From positions 33,756 through 97,755 of the forward strand of contig FTLJ01000449.1 in NCBI GenBank assembly GCA_900155495.1: DNA of 64,000 nt, read 5' to 3'. Made by a program: the position numbers and the translations under genes. The notes under the pieces were generated by a model. The model saw only the letters and a program-made list of their open reading frames with translations, did not search any database and had not been told where the DNA came from. This document shows, piece after piece, positions 25,057 through 35,663 of this stretch (positions are counted from its first letter, which is position 1; every line of letters begins with the position of its first letter). Source of the DNA: Porogramme epimiltina (lineage: Eukaryota; Basidiomycota; Agaricomycetes; Polyporales; Polyporaceae).

Positions 25057-25448
25057 GGATACTGGTGTATATGCGGAAGCAGGACATCCCCTGCAGGGTG
25101 AAGGACTTCACTCCAGTTCTGGTACTTCCGCCCTGATGCATCGCCATCTCACGTTTCCGTGGTCCCCGTGCTATCTTTTCGCCTAGACCAGTGATCCCAA
25201 AGGCCGACCAACCAACCACTCTGCCCTATCCCACCCTAGTCCATTTTCTCTTTCACAATCCCGAACACCCTCGAGAACGGCCATCACTACTCCTTGACAG
25301 GTGTCTCCCAATGTAACGTCGAGCACAGTAAAGATGACATTAACACCATTGGGTCTGTTTACTGTGAATGAAATCCCAACAGGATGAACAGAACAACAGG
25401 CAAGTACAAGAGCAGACATCAGAGTCTCTGGAGAAAGTCCTCCGCCAT
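25057..25448. other. Spacer after the Bor1-like gene
   Basis: 3' flank of the transporter facing the decayed - strand gene. No exon or RNA gene seen. Confidence 0.45.
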
Positions 25449-26061
25449 CTATACATCATGTTCGGCCTTGATTTCCTCATGGGCAAGTGCACCTTCAGGG
25501 CGAGACAGTTGCGAGACAGTTGCGTATTTGCGGCCTGCCCAGTCCCAGTCTTGCAACAAGGAGGACGTCAGGGCAGCTTGCCGGCGCATCATCGTTGCGG
25601 ACGAGCGCGTTGATGTCGCACACATCACCGTGGACGAACCCTCCGTCGTGGAGCGCACCGAGCCGGGTTCTCACCTGCTGTTGCGCCACCTCCAACGACA
25701 CCGCGGGCTCGGGATGGAGAGGCGCTGTCGAGTCCGACTCCTTCCGCCTTGCTTTCTCCTTCTTACCCTTTCCTTTCTCTGCCTTCCGGTACTTGAAGTC
25801 CCACATCGTGCTTGAGTACTTCGCCGACACGTCCTCCATGACTATCTTGATCCAGTCATAGAACTCGTTCACAGCAAGTAAGGCGGGGGCGGAGCCGGCG
25901 GCATGAGCTAATTCATGGGCTTCCTTGGAGTAACGTGTGGTGAACTTCACGCACAAAGGCGTTCCATCCAAGTCGAAGGCGCGAAAGACCCTCTTGTCGA
26001 TATCGCTGTCGTACGTGATTGCATGGACATCGTGCGCAGCTCTATCTATGCGTAAGCCCAC
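25449..26061 (-). pseudogene. Decayed protein-kinase-like gene
   Basis: A - strand frame (26061-25495) resembles the C-terminal lobe of fungal protein-kinase-like proteins: LCVKFTTRYSKEAHELAHAA, FYDWIKIVMEDVS, LGALHDGGFVHGDVCDINA (compare the HGD catalytic-loop motif), then CPDVLLV. The DWDWAG motif that should follow lies one frame over (frame ending 25449, reading QDWDWAGRKYATVSQ and RPEGALAHEEIKAEHDV), so the two halves are separated by a frameshift. An 11-bp perfect tandem duplication sits just downstream at 25500-25521. No start ATG is present in the first frame and no consensus intron resolves the shift. I read it as a pseudogene; an unusual intron is the alternative. Confidence 0.6.
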
Positions 26062-26127
26062 CTGCCACTAACGCTCGGCCCCGCGGCCGTGCGTGCAGGT
26101 TCGCGACAACGTGAGACCCTCGCGCGT

Positions 26128-26421
26128 CTACATGGGGTACGACATGTTCTCGAGCGAGCCGAATCGGGGGGAGACAATCCGGACGGCGAGCTTCAGGACA
26201 TTCTTCTCAGCTATCACGGCGACATGTGCATAGGACTCCGTGCGGAGATAGTAGTTTGTAGTCCGCCTGTGGATTGAGAGTACTTCCATTTCAACTTTGA
26301 TGCAGTGAAGAAGGAAACCTGCTGTACCGCGTCATTGAAATTGAGGGCTTCCCATACGTCCGCTGCCCACGGGGACACGGGCGACGGCAGGCTGATCACA
26401 TTTGATATTCGCTCGAGCCAT
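26128..26421 (-). pseudogene. Second coding remnant, frames interrupted
   Basis: Two - strand stretches look like protein but are in different frames: DVWEALNFNDAVQQVSFFTA followed by SKLKWKYS (about 26375-26280), and YYLRTESYAHVAVIAEKN, LKLAVRIVSPRFGSLENMS (about 26257-26131), which ends at an in-frame TAG. No GT-AG pair joins them cleanly. They may be the 5' part of the decayed kinase-like gene or a separate gene relic. I do not recognise the family. Confidence 0.4.
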
Positions 26422-26630
26422 CGTGAAAGTGATCCAATAGACGTCGATCATTTACGGCGCGTCGAGCGTGTAAGGGCATCTGTATGTACAGCTGGGCAGA
26501 TCTAGGACTCCGCCATTACCTGCCGCGATGGCGTGCTGGTATATATACGGGAATAACGTACGCGCGTGCCCGCGCGGAACTCTATCATCCTCCCCTCTCC
26601 TCCTCCCCTCCCCCTGCGCCCCCCCTGCGG
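26422..26630. other. 3' flank of DUF202 gene A with conserved element
   Basis: Holds the 3' flank of the - strand DUF202 gene, including the element at 26533-26562 listed separately and a polypyrimidine/purine tract at 26585-26630. Confidence 0.5.
26533..26562 (-). promoter_or_regulatory. Conserved 3'-flank element, copy A
   Basis: On the + strand a TGCTGGTATATATAC core, followed by GGGAATAACGTACGC. It matches the copy at 28220-28250 with one small indel, while surrounding sequence differs. It lies about 70 nt downstream of the DUF202 gene A stop codon, so it is probably in the 3' UTR. Function unknown. Confidence 0.5.
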
Positions 26631-27397
26631 TCACTTGGCGACTAGGATGATGACAAAAACGACGAGTACGAGGGCGAGGAGCGTAAAGGAGAGGAGGGTG
26701 GTGCTGACGCGCGCCACGGGATACATCCCACGCACAAGCGCGTCCTGGATGAGGAAGTAGCGGCCGACGCCGATGACGAGGGTGAGGAGGCCGAGGACGA
26801 TCATGACGGCCCCGAGCGGACGGGCGAACCGCGCGAGGTCCTTGTCCGTCGTCGCGGCGGACAGCGTGAAGAGCTGGACGAGCGCTGGCGACGGCGGGGC
26901 CGGGCGGCAGGGGCGCGCGGGAGGCGGGGCCGGGAGAGGGAAAGGACAAAAGCAGGTGAGCAGGCGCCCCGGAAGCGAAAAAGGGCTGACGGCGAGAGGG
27001 ACGCACCGACACCGGTCGAGGCGATTGTCAGGCTTGTCCGCGCGTAGGCCAGGAACGTCCGCTCGGACGCGAGGTGGTCCCGCGCGACGCTCCCCGAGTT
27101 TTCGAGTGTGAGCAGCAGCTTCCACTCCTTCAGCACAGACCGCCACCGCGCCTCCGACATCCCACCCCGCCCCGCCTGCCGCTTCTTCTCCTTCAGGCCT
27201 CCTACCCCGTCTGTGCATCCTCCCCGCGTCGGCGTCGTCGTCCCGCTCGGCTGCTGTGGTGGTGGAGAGTATGCACATCGCTCGGGGGGCGTGCTGGAGG
27301 GGAAGTGGTGCGACGACGGGGCCGGCGATGGCGGCAGATCTGGCGTCCGCGACGGCGGCGGCCTCGTCAAGACTGTGGGGGGCTCGAGGGCGGACAT
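26631..27397 (-). CDS. DUF202 (YidH-like) membrane protein, copy A
   Basis: About 215 residues in two exons (27397-27007 and 26884-26631) with a 122-nt intron. A Pro/Ser-rich N-terminus beginning MSALEPP is followed by WRSVLKEWKLLLTLENSGSV and ARDHLASERTFLAYARTSLT, the DUF202 signature. Hydrophobic helices follow (ALVQLFTLSAA, MIVLGLLTLVIGVGRYFLI, LLSFTLLALVLVVFVIILV) with a very short C-terminus. DUF202 is also the membrane domain of yeast vacuolar polyphosphate (VTC) subunits (family knowledge); the role of stand-alone fungal members is not established. Copy B lies 0.94 kb upstream in tandem with the same exon structure. ATG 27397 is chosen because copy B has the same MSALEPP start. Confidence 0.85.
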
Positions 27398-28338
27398 CTT
27401 ATCGTGGACGACGGCAAGTGGGCGCAAGATAGGAGAGAGATGGAGAGGGCGGGTCTGACTCGGCGGGTTATACGAAGCACGGCCAGATCGAGGGGCTCGT
27501 CGTCAATTCGTAATGCTCGCCCCCCATGGCCTCCCCTTCCCGGGCGCGCTCGCCACTGGCCACGACGCAGCGGCGGTCGTCGCGGCTTGACGTCATGCGC
27601 GTTTTGCGCGTGCATCTGCCGGCTCGGAACAAAAGCTCAGGCCCATTGTCGACACCCGCACGGAGCCCCGTGGACGTTGAGGAGGGAAGAATGCAAGCCG
27701 TCTCTGGCCGGACGTCGTCTTCGCCCCTCTCACACGCGACAGGCTGGATCTCCAATATACCAGAACGGTGCTTTCTCTCTCTGATTCGCCACTGCTTCTT
27801 TACGAATGGTCACACGAGCCACGACCGACCGTCCGCTGGGGAGGTGATGGAGATGCTCGCAATGCTATACTTATCACAGCAATGTGCATTCGGAGTATAG
27901 CAAGTCGGCGCTCGGTCCGGGGGTCTTCGTTACAATGTCTTCCCGACGCTCAGCTTTGGACACTTATCTAGTCCCGATGGCAATATAGACTTTCCGAAAT
28001 TACAATCTCGCGGCCCCAGCCACTCCACAACGTTACGGAGCCCTTCTGTGCGTAGTTGGTATACGCCGACGTCATCAGAAGCAAACCATCCAATTGAGGG
28101 AGACAAGTTACAACTCTGCGGATGTGTGCTAAATCGTAAACTCTACTGATACATCACTGGCATCTGGTCGGGAAGGTCCACCGCCACTACTTACCTCAGC
28201 CCGCCGCCGTGCCGGCTGAGTGCTGGTATATATACAGGGATAACGTACGCATGCGTCCATGATGAAACCCAATCACCTCCTTCTCCGAATCCTCCACGGC
28301 CATCCTTCTGTGTGCACCCGTCGCTGCCGGCCACGGAG
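27398..28338. other. Spacer between the two DUF202 genes
   Basis: Holds the promoter of copy A and the 3' flank of copy B, including the shared element at 28220-28250. A + frame at about 27526-27900 is open but has no motif. No other gene seen. Confidence 0.5.
28220..28250 (-). promoter_or_regulatory. Conserved 3'-flank element, copy B
   Basis: Same element as at 26533-26562: TGCTGGTATATATAC then AGGGATAACGTACGC on the + strand. In the transcribed (-) sense this copy contains TGTATATA, which fits the Pumilio/Puf consensus UGUANAUA. Copy A has CGTATATA at that site. It lies about 90 nt beyond the DUF202 gene B stop, so it is probably in the 3' UTR. Confidence 0.5.
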
Positions 28339-29061
28339 CTACTCGCCCGAGGCCAGGATAAGGATGAAAACGACGAGGACGACCACGAGCAGGGCGAAGG
28401 AGAGCAAACTCGTGCTCACGCGCGAGACCGGGTACATCCCCCGTATAAGCGAGTCTTGGATGAGGTAGTATCGACGGACACCAATGGTCAACGTCAACAG
28501 GCCGATGCCGATCATCGACGCACCCAGCGGGCGCGCGTACCGCTCCAGGTTCATCGTCGCAGCAGACAACGTGAACAGCTGGACTAACGCTGCACGGGCG
28601 GGGCAAACCCACAGGTGAGCGGCCGGCCTCTTGCAAAAAAGGCTAATGCACGCACCGACCCCCGTCGAGGTTATCGTCAGGCTCGTCCGCGCATAGGCGA
28701 GAAACGTGCGCTCGGACGCAAGGTGATCTCGTGCGACGCTCCCCGAGTTCTCCAAGGTCAGCAGCAGCCGGCACTCCTTCAGGAGCTCGCGCCACCGCGG
28801 CTCCCTCGACCCATCCTCCGGGCGCCGCTTCGTCCGCTTCAGCGTCACCGTACCGTAGTCCGTGGTGTCGTCCAACGTCGAGGGCATCGTTGCTTGGTGC
28901 GTGTGCGTGTGGTGCGGTTCAGAGAGGGATGCAAGCGAGTTCTCGAGCGGCGTGTTTTGAGGGGCCGTTGGAGACGACGGCGAAGCGGGAGAGGCCGGCA
29001 GATCGGGCGAGACGCACGACGGCGGCCTCGTGAGGACGCCGGGGGGCTCGAGGGCGGACAT
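28339..29061 (-). CDS. DUF202 (YidH-like) membrane protein, copy B
   Basis: Tandem paralogue of the gene at 26631-27397, in the same orientation. MSALEPP start at ATG 29061, Ser/Pro-rich cytoplasmic N-terminus, then LKECRLLLTLENSGSV and ARDHLASERTFLAYARTSLT, an intron at the same place (after STGVGA), ALVQLFTLSAAT, and two further helices (GASMIGIGLLTLTIGVRRYY, LLSFALLVVVLVVFILILA) ending ASGE. The membrane half is nearly identical between copies and the N-termini have diverged, as expected for duplication followed by relaxed evolution of the cytoplasmic tail. The exact function of these fungal proteins is unknown. Confidence 0.85.
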   Translation of the reverse strand: MSALEPPGVLTRPPSCVSPDLPASPASPSSPTAPQNTPLENSLASLSEPHHTHTHQATMPSTLDDTTDYGTVTLKRTKRRPEDGSREPRWRELLKECRLLLTLENSGSVARDHLASERTFLAYARTSLTITSTGVGACISLFCKRPAAHLWVCPARAALVQLFTLSAATMNLERYARPLGASMIGIGLLTLTIGVRRYYLIQDSLIRGMYPVSRVSTSLLSFALLVVVLVVFILILASGE

Positions 29062-29791
29062 GTGGTGGAGGTGAAGAAGGAGAGGCTCGGAGCGGGGGAC
29101 AGGATAGCCCGCCCGACTGGGCGGATGGTGCAAAGCTCGGCCTGGTTGGCGTGCTCGTCACGCTGGCCTCCCCGCCCAGCACATTCGCAACCGTCGGCGC
29201 CGCTGTGACAATTTTGTGTGTCGCAAAGTGGATCTACACTCCATGTTCCGTGGAGAGCTAGCAGCGCAGGCTATGGATTGGCGACGCAAAGAAGGGTCAT
29301 GTGGGTATTGAACAAAGAATCTGAGAAGAGGCGGCACTGGAAGAGGAGCCAGGGGATTGTGATTCCGACAGGTAGAGTAGCTTCATCACGCCGGGCCTAC
29401 ATTTCTCCCGTTCCTGGTGCCGCTTCTAGACCATATTAACACAGAGCAGAGAGTAATAAATGACAGCTCGCGGGTTTACGGGGGTGTCTGGTGGAAAAGA
29501 GACGTCTAATATGACGGTCCAGACACAGGACACCTGCCAAAGGTTTGGTATTTATTGAGCCAGGGGCCAGAGCTTTTTCGGTGTCTACCAGGGCGGCATT
29601 GAATCAATCCCCGGAGCCCCGGGCCGGCTCGAGGTGCTCTCGGTCACATGACCAAACGCGTGCCGCGGAGAGCGCGCAGTTCAAAACCGAACCTCGTGCT
29701 CATCGCATTTCTTGTCCTCGACATCGTCGTCGGTACCCTTACATTCTCTCCCGCGCTACTTACGTCCCCTCTAACGTCCGCGAAACCCATC
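29062..29791. other. Divergent promoter, DUF202 copy B and Aurora kinase genes
   Basis: 730 bp between start codons. An in-frame ATG at 29648 upstream of the kinase would add 48 residues including a hydrophobic helix; I treat that stretch as leader. No separate gene seen. Confidence 0.5.
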
Positions 29792-31198
29792 ATGACGTCC
29801 GTCGGCCAACTCACCCGTCAAATATCCGCCCTAGAGATTTCCTCCAAGCCGAACACCACCGGCTCACGACCCCCGACAGCACAGCACCAGAAGAAACCCA
29901 GCCAGACCAACGTCTCAAAACTCCTCTCTAAATACGCCGCCCCAAATCCCTTCCAGCCTACCTCGAACCTGCACAAGGCAGGGTCGACGGCTTCATTAGC
30001 CAACAAACAAGCCACGACAACTGCACGACCCCCTTCTCCCGCACGGCCTGCCCCCAGCGCGCCATCAGCGAAACCTGCCATTGACATTGGACGATATGAC
30101 GGAGGATTCGAGATTGAGAACGAGACAAGAGGCGCAGCAGTGACGGGCGAGGCTGCGGAGGAGCTCGCCCTCGACTCGAGTGTCCTGTTGTGAGTGTGCA
30201 GCTGCTTCCTATCCCCACCGCCGTCCCTCAACGCCCGTTTGTCCCCAGCGAGCGCCCCACGCGCGAATGGCACCTCACCGACTTCGACATCGGCCGCCCC
30301 CTCGGGAAAGGCAAGTTCGGGCGGGTGTACATGGTGCGGACGAAGACGGAGCCGCACTACATCCTCGCGCTCAAGTGCCTCTACAAGTCCGAGATCGTCG
30401 AGTCGCGCGTCGAGAAGCAGATCCGGCGCGAGATCGAGATCCAGCAGAACCTGCGGCACCCGCACGTCCTCCGCCTCTACGGCTACTTCCACGACGAGAA
30501 GCGCATCTTCCTCATGCTCGAGTTCGCGGGCAAGGGCGAGCTCTACAAGCAGCTCACCAAGTACGGCTGCTTCACCGAGAAGCGCTCCTCGCGCTACATC
30601 GACCAGATGGCCGACGCGCTCTCGTACCTCCACGCGAAGCACGTCATCCACCGCGACATCAAGCCCGAGAACCTCCTCCTCGGTATCAATGGCGAGCTTA
30701 AGATCGGCGACTTTGGCTGGAGCGTGCACGCGCCCGGCAACAGGCGCAAGACGCTGTGCGGCACGCTCGACTACCTCCCTCCGGAGATGGTCGAGGGCCG
30801 CGAGCACTCGGAGAAGGTCGACTACTGGGCACTCGGGGTTCTGACGTACGAGTTCATCTGCGGCAACCCTCCGTTCGAGGATTTGAGCGGGCATAATGGT
30901 ACGTGGCCGCCAAGCGTATTGAGTGTATGCCAACTGACCTTGCTCGCGCAGCGACTTACCGACGTATACAACGTGTGGACCTGAAGATTCCCTCTAAAGT
31001 TTCGGCGGAGGCACGCGACCTGATAATCAGGGTCAGTCCACAATGGCATTGTCTTAGAAGGCTCATGTACTGACGTCGTTTCGCCCCCAGCTTTTGCAAT
31101 ACGACCCGGAGAAGCGGATACCCTTGTCCGAGGTGAGGAAACATCCTTGGATTGTCAAGTACCGCTCCAAGGGCCACTCTATGTCCGGTCCCGCATAG
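29792..31198 (+). CDS. Aurora-type serine/threonine kinase
   Basis: Mitotic kinase of the chromosomal passenger complex (family knowledge; Ipl1/Ark1 in yeasts). A disordered N-terminus ([19 protein letters not shown]) precedes the kinase domain: [15 protein letters not shown] (Gly loop), [11 protein letters not shown] (catalytic Lys), [21 protein letters not shown], the activation loop [19 protein letters not shown] with the conserved activating Thr, then [16 protein letters not shown]. Two clean introns follow (about 30899-30950 and 31032-31090), and the C-terminus reads [26 protein letters not shown]. The intron linking N-terminus to kinase is ambiguous: a donor at 30140 with acceptor at 30201 keeps the frame. 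ATG 29792 is preferred over 29648. Confidence 0.92.
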
Positions 31199-31514
31199 CA
31201 CCTTGTTCTCGCCTTCTCCGTCGGTCTTCCTCTCGTCTCGGACTCTTGCATTGCCGTGCTCGCATTCTCTATGTTCACATACCTGTACTACACCTCACGC
31301 CGCCCAATGCGATATCCTGCTCATGTCCCGCATGCACTTACGTACCACGGAATGGATCGAGTGCTGGCCTTCATCACACGTGTTCAACTCAGCCGCGCCG
31401 TGCTCGTCTAGAGTGAAAAGTGTAGATACTTTTATGGTCTACTCGCAAGGCGGCCTAGCATTACGACTGTAGCTACACAACGACCTCCGACCCAGCATAC
31501 GTCCCCGAGCCACT

Positions 31515-33100
31515 CTAGTACGTGAGTGAGGACATGTCCGCGCGGATACGGTTGTAGTCGAGGAGACCCTCGACGGGGCCGACAGCGGCAATGGCAAGCT
31601 GCAAACGAATCGTTAGAAGGGGAGAGGGAAAGAAACAACCACAGGCAACTCACATCCTTGTCCCAGAGGTACTTCTTGGCCACCCGCTTGATGTCCTCAG
31701 TCGTGACGGTGTCGACCGCGAACTCAATCTGCTTGGGGGTCATGCGGTGCCCGCTCGTGACAAGCTGGCGACCAATGTCCTCGGCAATGGCGGTCGTGCC
31801 GTCAAGGCTGAGGAGGAGGCTCGCCTTGAGCTGGCTCTTGGCGCGCTCGACCTCGATGTCCGACGGCGAGATGGACATGCGCGTCCACTCGCGGAGCGTC
31901 ATGTGCGCCATGTCGTCCATGTTCATCAGGTTCTCGGTGACGAGGTAGATGCCCCAGAGGCCGGTGTCCGAGTACGACGTCGAGAACGACATGAAGCTGT
32001 TCGCGAGGTTGTTCGAGGAGATGATGTGGGAGAGGCGGGACGACATGAGGCCCGCCGCGCCGAGCGAGCGGTCCCAGTTGCCGAAGATGCTCTGCATGAC
32101 GAGCATGGGGTAGTAGTCGGGGGAGCTCCAGCCGACACCCTCGACGGCGAGGGCGACGTGCGCGGTCGGCATGCTGTCGTCGCGGACGCGAACCTCAGAG
32201 CCGACGAAGCGGGTCTTGGGGTGGGAGAGGCGGCCGAGGGGGATGGGGTTGGGGGATACGGGAAGTTTGGAGAAGTGCTCCTCGGCGTGCTTGACGAGCT
32301 GCTCGTGGTTGACACCACCAGTGCCGACGAGGACCATGCGGTCAGCGGTGTAGTTGGTCTTGATGTAAGACGACAGGTCGTCGCGCTTGATGGAAAGAAT
32401 GTTCTGCTTAGGGCCGAGGATGGTGCGACCAAGGGGTTGGCCTGCGGGGTGTCAGTCTCGGAGCCAGCACGGAATGTCGACGTCACGCACCCTGGAAGGC
32501 AATAGAGTGCAGGTGGTCGAAGACGACCTCCTCCATCTGCTTGTCCACCTCCTGCTGCTCCCGCAGGATGACATCCCGCTCGCGCTCAATCGCCGAGGCC
32601 TCGAGAGTCGAGTTCTGGAGAATGTCGCTGATGATGTCAACGCTGGTGCCGACGTCCTTGGAGAAGCACTTGGCGTAGTACACTGTCTGCTCGCGCGACG
32701 TGTACGCGTTCAAGTGCGCGCCAAGGCTCTCGACGGAGAGCTCGAGCTGGTGCTGGGTGCGGCGGTTGGTGCCCTTGAACGCCATGTGCTCGAGGAAGTG
32801 CGCCGTGCCGTTCGTCGCGTCCGTCTCCGCCCTCGACCCCGCGTCAATCCACACGCCCACCGTCGCCGTCTGCGCGTGAGGATGTGACTCCGTCGCTACC
32901 GTCAGGCCATTCGGAAGCGTCGTCGTCTGCAGCTGGGGGTGGGGGACATTGACTGCAGTCGCGAACGACCGCAATGGGCGGCGCTGAGGTGTCCGGTGTC
33001 AGAAAACAGGCTCAAGAGCGCGGACCATGAAACGTACGGAAGAGCGCGCTGCGCTGCGAAGAGCACGCCCAAGCGAGGCCGAGAGTGTAGGGGTCACCAT
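31515..33100 (-). CDS. Mitochondrial processing peptidase beta subunit
   Basis: Matrix zinc metalloprotease subunit that removes presequences from imported proteins (family knowledge; yeast Mas1). ATG 33100 opens a basic amphipathic presequence ([15 protein letters not shown]) split from the mature part by an intron, then [20 protein letters not shown]. The zinc motif HxxEH is present in [14 protein letters not shown], followed by the second region with [20 protein letters not shown]. The C-terminal half has the non-catalytic M16 domain ([39 protein letters not shown]) and ends [15 protein letters not shown] before TAG 31515-31517. About 470 residues, four exons. HxxEH identifies the catalytic beta rather than the alpha subunit, though complex III core 1 is closely related. 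Confidence 0.9.
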
Positions 33101-33619
33101 CGAGGTCGTGGAGAATGAAGTGTTCGTCGTCGCCGGAAACACTCACCGGGCGAATACGGCGTAGGACCGGAGTCCAAATACTATATCAATCCGACACAAT
33201 CCGCAGGGAGAGGTTTTGTCGGAGCTTGAACCGTCTCGTAATCTTCCGAAACTGATTGGCACGCGCCCCCGGCCGACTGGCAGAGCCACAGGCTCGGAGC
33301 GCCCCTCGTTCCTCTCCCGATCACACATCGAGCTTCTGGTACGGGCTGGCTGCTTGAGAGTCGTGCTTGATGCATTGATGACCAAAACCACGCCTACACC
33401 TTATACTATGTAGAGTTGTTAAGCCCACTTCGCGGCGCGGCCGAATGTGTCCAAATCCGACACCCAGCACGATCGTAGCTGCGAATACGACTGGCTTTCG
33501 GTCCGGCGCGCTATCCTCGTCCATGGAGCGTAGGAACCGTTCAGCTTCCGGGTGAGTCGGGTGACGCCATACCTGTTTATAAGCCCCTCGCGCTCACTGT
33601 CTCCGGCGTGACTCAGTCC
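33101..33619. other. Divergent promoter, MPP-beta and CoA-transferase genes
   Basis: 519 bp between the two starts. No exon supported. Confidence 0.5.
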
Positions 33620-35433
33620 ATGCGCACTCACGCCATGGCCGCGAACACAGCGCGCGCCCCTGTGGAGGCTCTCTGGCGGTCTCTTCAACTGCCCATAGAG
33701 GCTATTTACCGCCTACACCTCAGCGACCACCCGGATCCTATAGTCAATTCATCATTCAAACTTGGTACCGCGGCTCAGGAATGTCTGCGTGCTGTGTTCT
33801 TCCCAGTTCAATGGCCTAATGGAACTACAGACTTCGATCGGCCTCTCGGCCGTAGCGGCAGCACACTTTCACCAGCTCCGTAGCGGGGTAGAACAAACCG
33901 TAACGGTAGACCCTCGTCATGCGGCCCTTGAGTTTAGTGAGTGAATAACATACCACCGCTTCGTGTCCCATTTTTGACCTTAGTCTACAGAGAGCGAGGC
34001 GTACTATGCCATAGAAGGCTCGTCGAGCAATAACTTCGCGTTGTTTGAGGAACTCGCTGGCATCTACCGAACGAAGGACAACAGTTACGTCCGCATACAT
34101 ACCAACTTTCCCCAGTGAGTAGGACCCCGACTCAACCACCACCATGGCTCTCACTACTCGCTGCAGTCATAAACAGGGTATCCTGGATATACTTCAGTGC
34201 GACCCGACGCGAGAGGCGGTTGCGGAGGCACTACTCAAGTGGAACTCTGTGGCATTCGAGACTCAAGCGGCGTCTCGTAAGATGGTCGCTACCGCCCTCC
34301 GTTCCTTTGCAGAATGGGACAAGCACCCCCAAGCCCAGGCTTTATCTAATACGCCTCCTGTTAGTATCACCAAGATGAGAGACGCACCAAAGCGTGATAT
34401 CCGTAGCACCCCTGCACGTCCTCTAGAGGGCATCCGAGTATTGGACCTCACCAGAGTCCTTGCCGGACCTGTCTGCGGACGCACCCTTGCTGGTAAGATA
34501 TGTGGTTGGAGATTTCATATATATGAGTCTGACATAGTGCCTAGCACATGGCGCCGACGTCCTTTGGGTCACTTCACCTAAGCTCCCAGACCTACCCATG
34601 ATTGACATCGACACCTCTCGTGGAAAGCGCACCACGCAACTCGACCTTGATGATCCCTCTGACCGTCAAACATTTGCGTCTTTGGTACAAGGTACAGATG
34701 TCTTCCTCCAGGCCTACAGGCCAGGTGGATTATCTAGCAAGGGGTTTGGTGTTGAAGATGTTGCGAAAATACGCCCTGGAATCGTATATGCCAGCTTGAA
34801 CGCATACGGCTGGGATGGCCCGTGGAAAGACCGCCGAGGAGTACGTCCTCGTAACCCCATTTATGATGCGAGTACTCAATATTACACTCCTTCCCAGTTT
34901 GATTCGCTCGTCCAGACGGCGACGGGATTCAACGTCGCCGAAGCTGAAGCGTACGGCTCGTTCACAAGCGACTCTGAAGTGCCCCCGAAGCCACTCCCCA
35001 TGCAAGCCCTGGACCATGCCGCTGGTTACTTGCTCGCTTTCGGGATCCAAGCAGCGCTTTGCAAAACGATCACAGTGGGGTTCTCCGTCCTCGTGATGTA
35101 CGCGTCTTACTAATACCATATCGCCAGGAGGGTGGGTCCTGGGAAGTGAGGGTTTCTCTAGCCGCTGTGGGCCAGTGGATCCGGTCTTTAGGCAGTATCG
35201 ACCCAGGTATCGCGTTCGGGCAGGGGAAGCCCCTTCCGCCTCGTTCGACGGACGATCCCGAAGTGTCGCAGTTTGCTGCACGAATTGACGAGGCAAAGTC
35301 CATCCACCACCAGGAGGGTACTCCTAGAAAGGTCATGAGGGCCGTCAAGCACGCTGCTGTGCTCTCAGGTACCCCAGTGCGGGAGGGCGAGGCCCCAATG
35401 AGGCTGGATGCCCACCGCCCAGAATGGTTGTAG
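33620..35433 (+). CDS. Class III CoA-transferase (CaiB/BaiF family)
   Basis: Transfers CoA between carboxylic acids (family knowledge); acceptor and donor are not predictable. ATG 33620 (or 33635) leads to EALWRSLQLPIEAIYRLHL and SSFKLGTAAQ; the next exon gives TSIGLSAVAAAHFHQL and TVDPRHAALEF, then SEAYYAIEG, YRTKDNSYVRIHTNFPH, PLEGIRVLDLTRVLAGPVCG (a family hallmark), DTSRGKRTTQLDLDD, VFLQAYRPGGLSSKGFG, IVYASLNAYGWDGPW and the closing WEVRVSLAAVGQWIRSLG. All later introns are GT-AG. The first is not: the family join GTAAQ/TSIGLS needs an intron at 33779-33830 that starts GAATGT rather than GTATGT. Either the donor is mutated, or the splice is non-canonical, or it is a base-call error. I therefore score the call high but intactness unsure. 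Confidence 0.82.
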
Positions 35434-35663
35434 GACTTCACAGCGATGTTTTGTAGTTTAACGGCCGATGCCTGTATGTTACACCCACTCGTAAGACTTG
35501 CGGAATATACCGTCAATGGAGGACGAAGGCTGCCTTTTTGAGGAAGCGCGTCATGTCGTGAGACGCCGAGCGCGAGTGCCGGACCCCGCACTTTGAAGCG
35601 CACTTGTGATTCCGAGGACCCGGCCGACGAATCCGTCCCCGCTTGTCCGTTCACCCCACCCAC

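Noticed and set aside
27526..27900. + frame between the DUF202 genes
   Set aside because: Composition-driven opening in promoter and 3' flank sequence, with no motif.
29648..29791. Upstream start for the Aurora kinase adding a hydrophobic helix
   Set aside because: Aurora kinases are soluble. The next ATG (29792) gives a typical disordered N-terminus.
30194..30844. Ser/Arg-rich + frame overlapping the kinase domain
   Set aside because: Out-of-frame shadow of the kinase exon.
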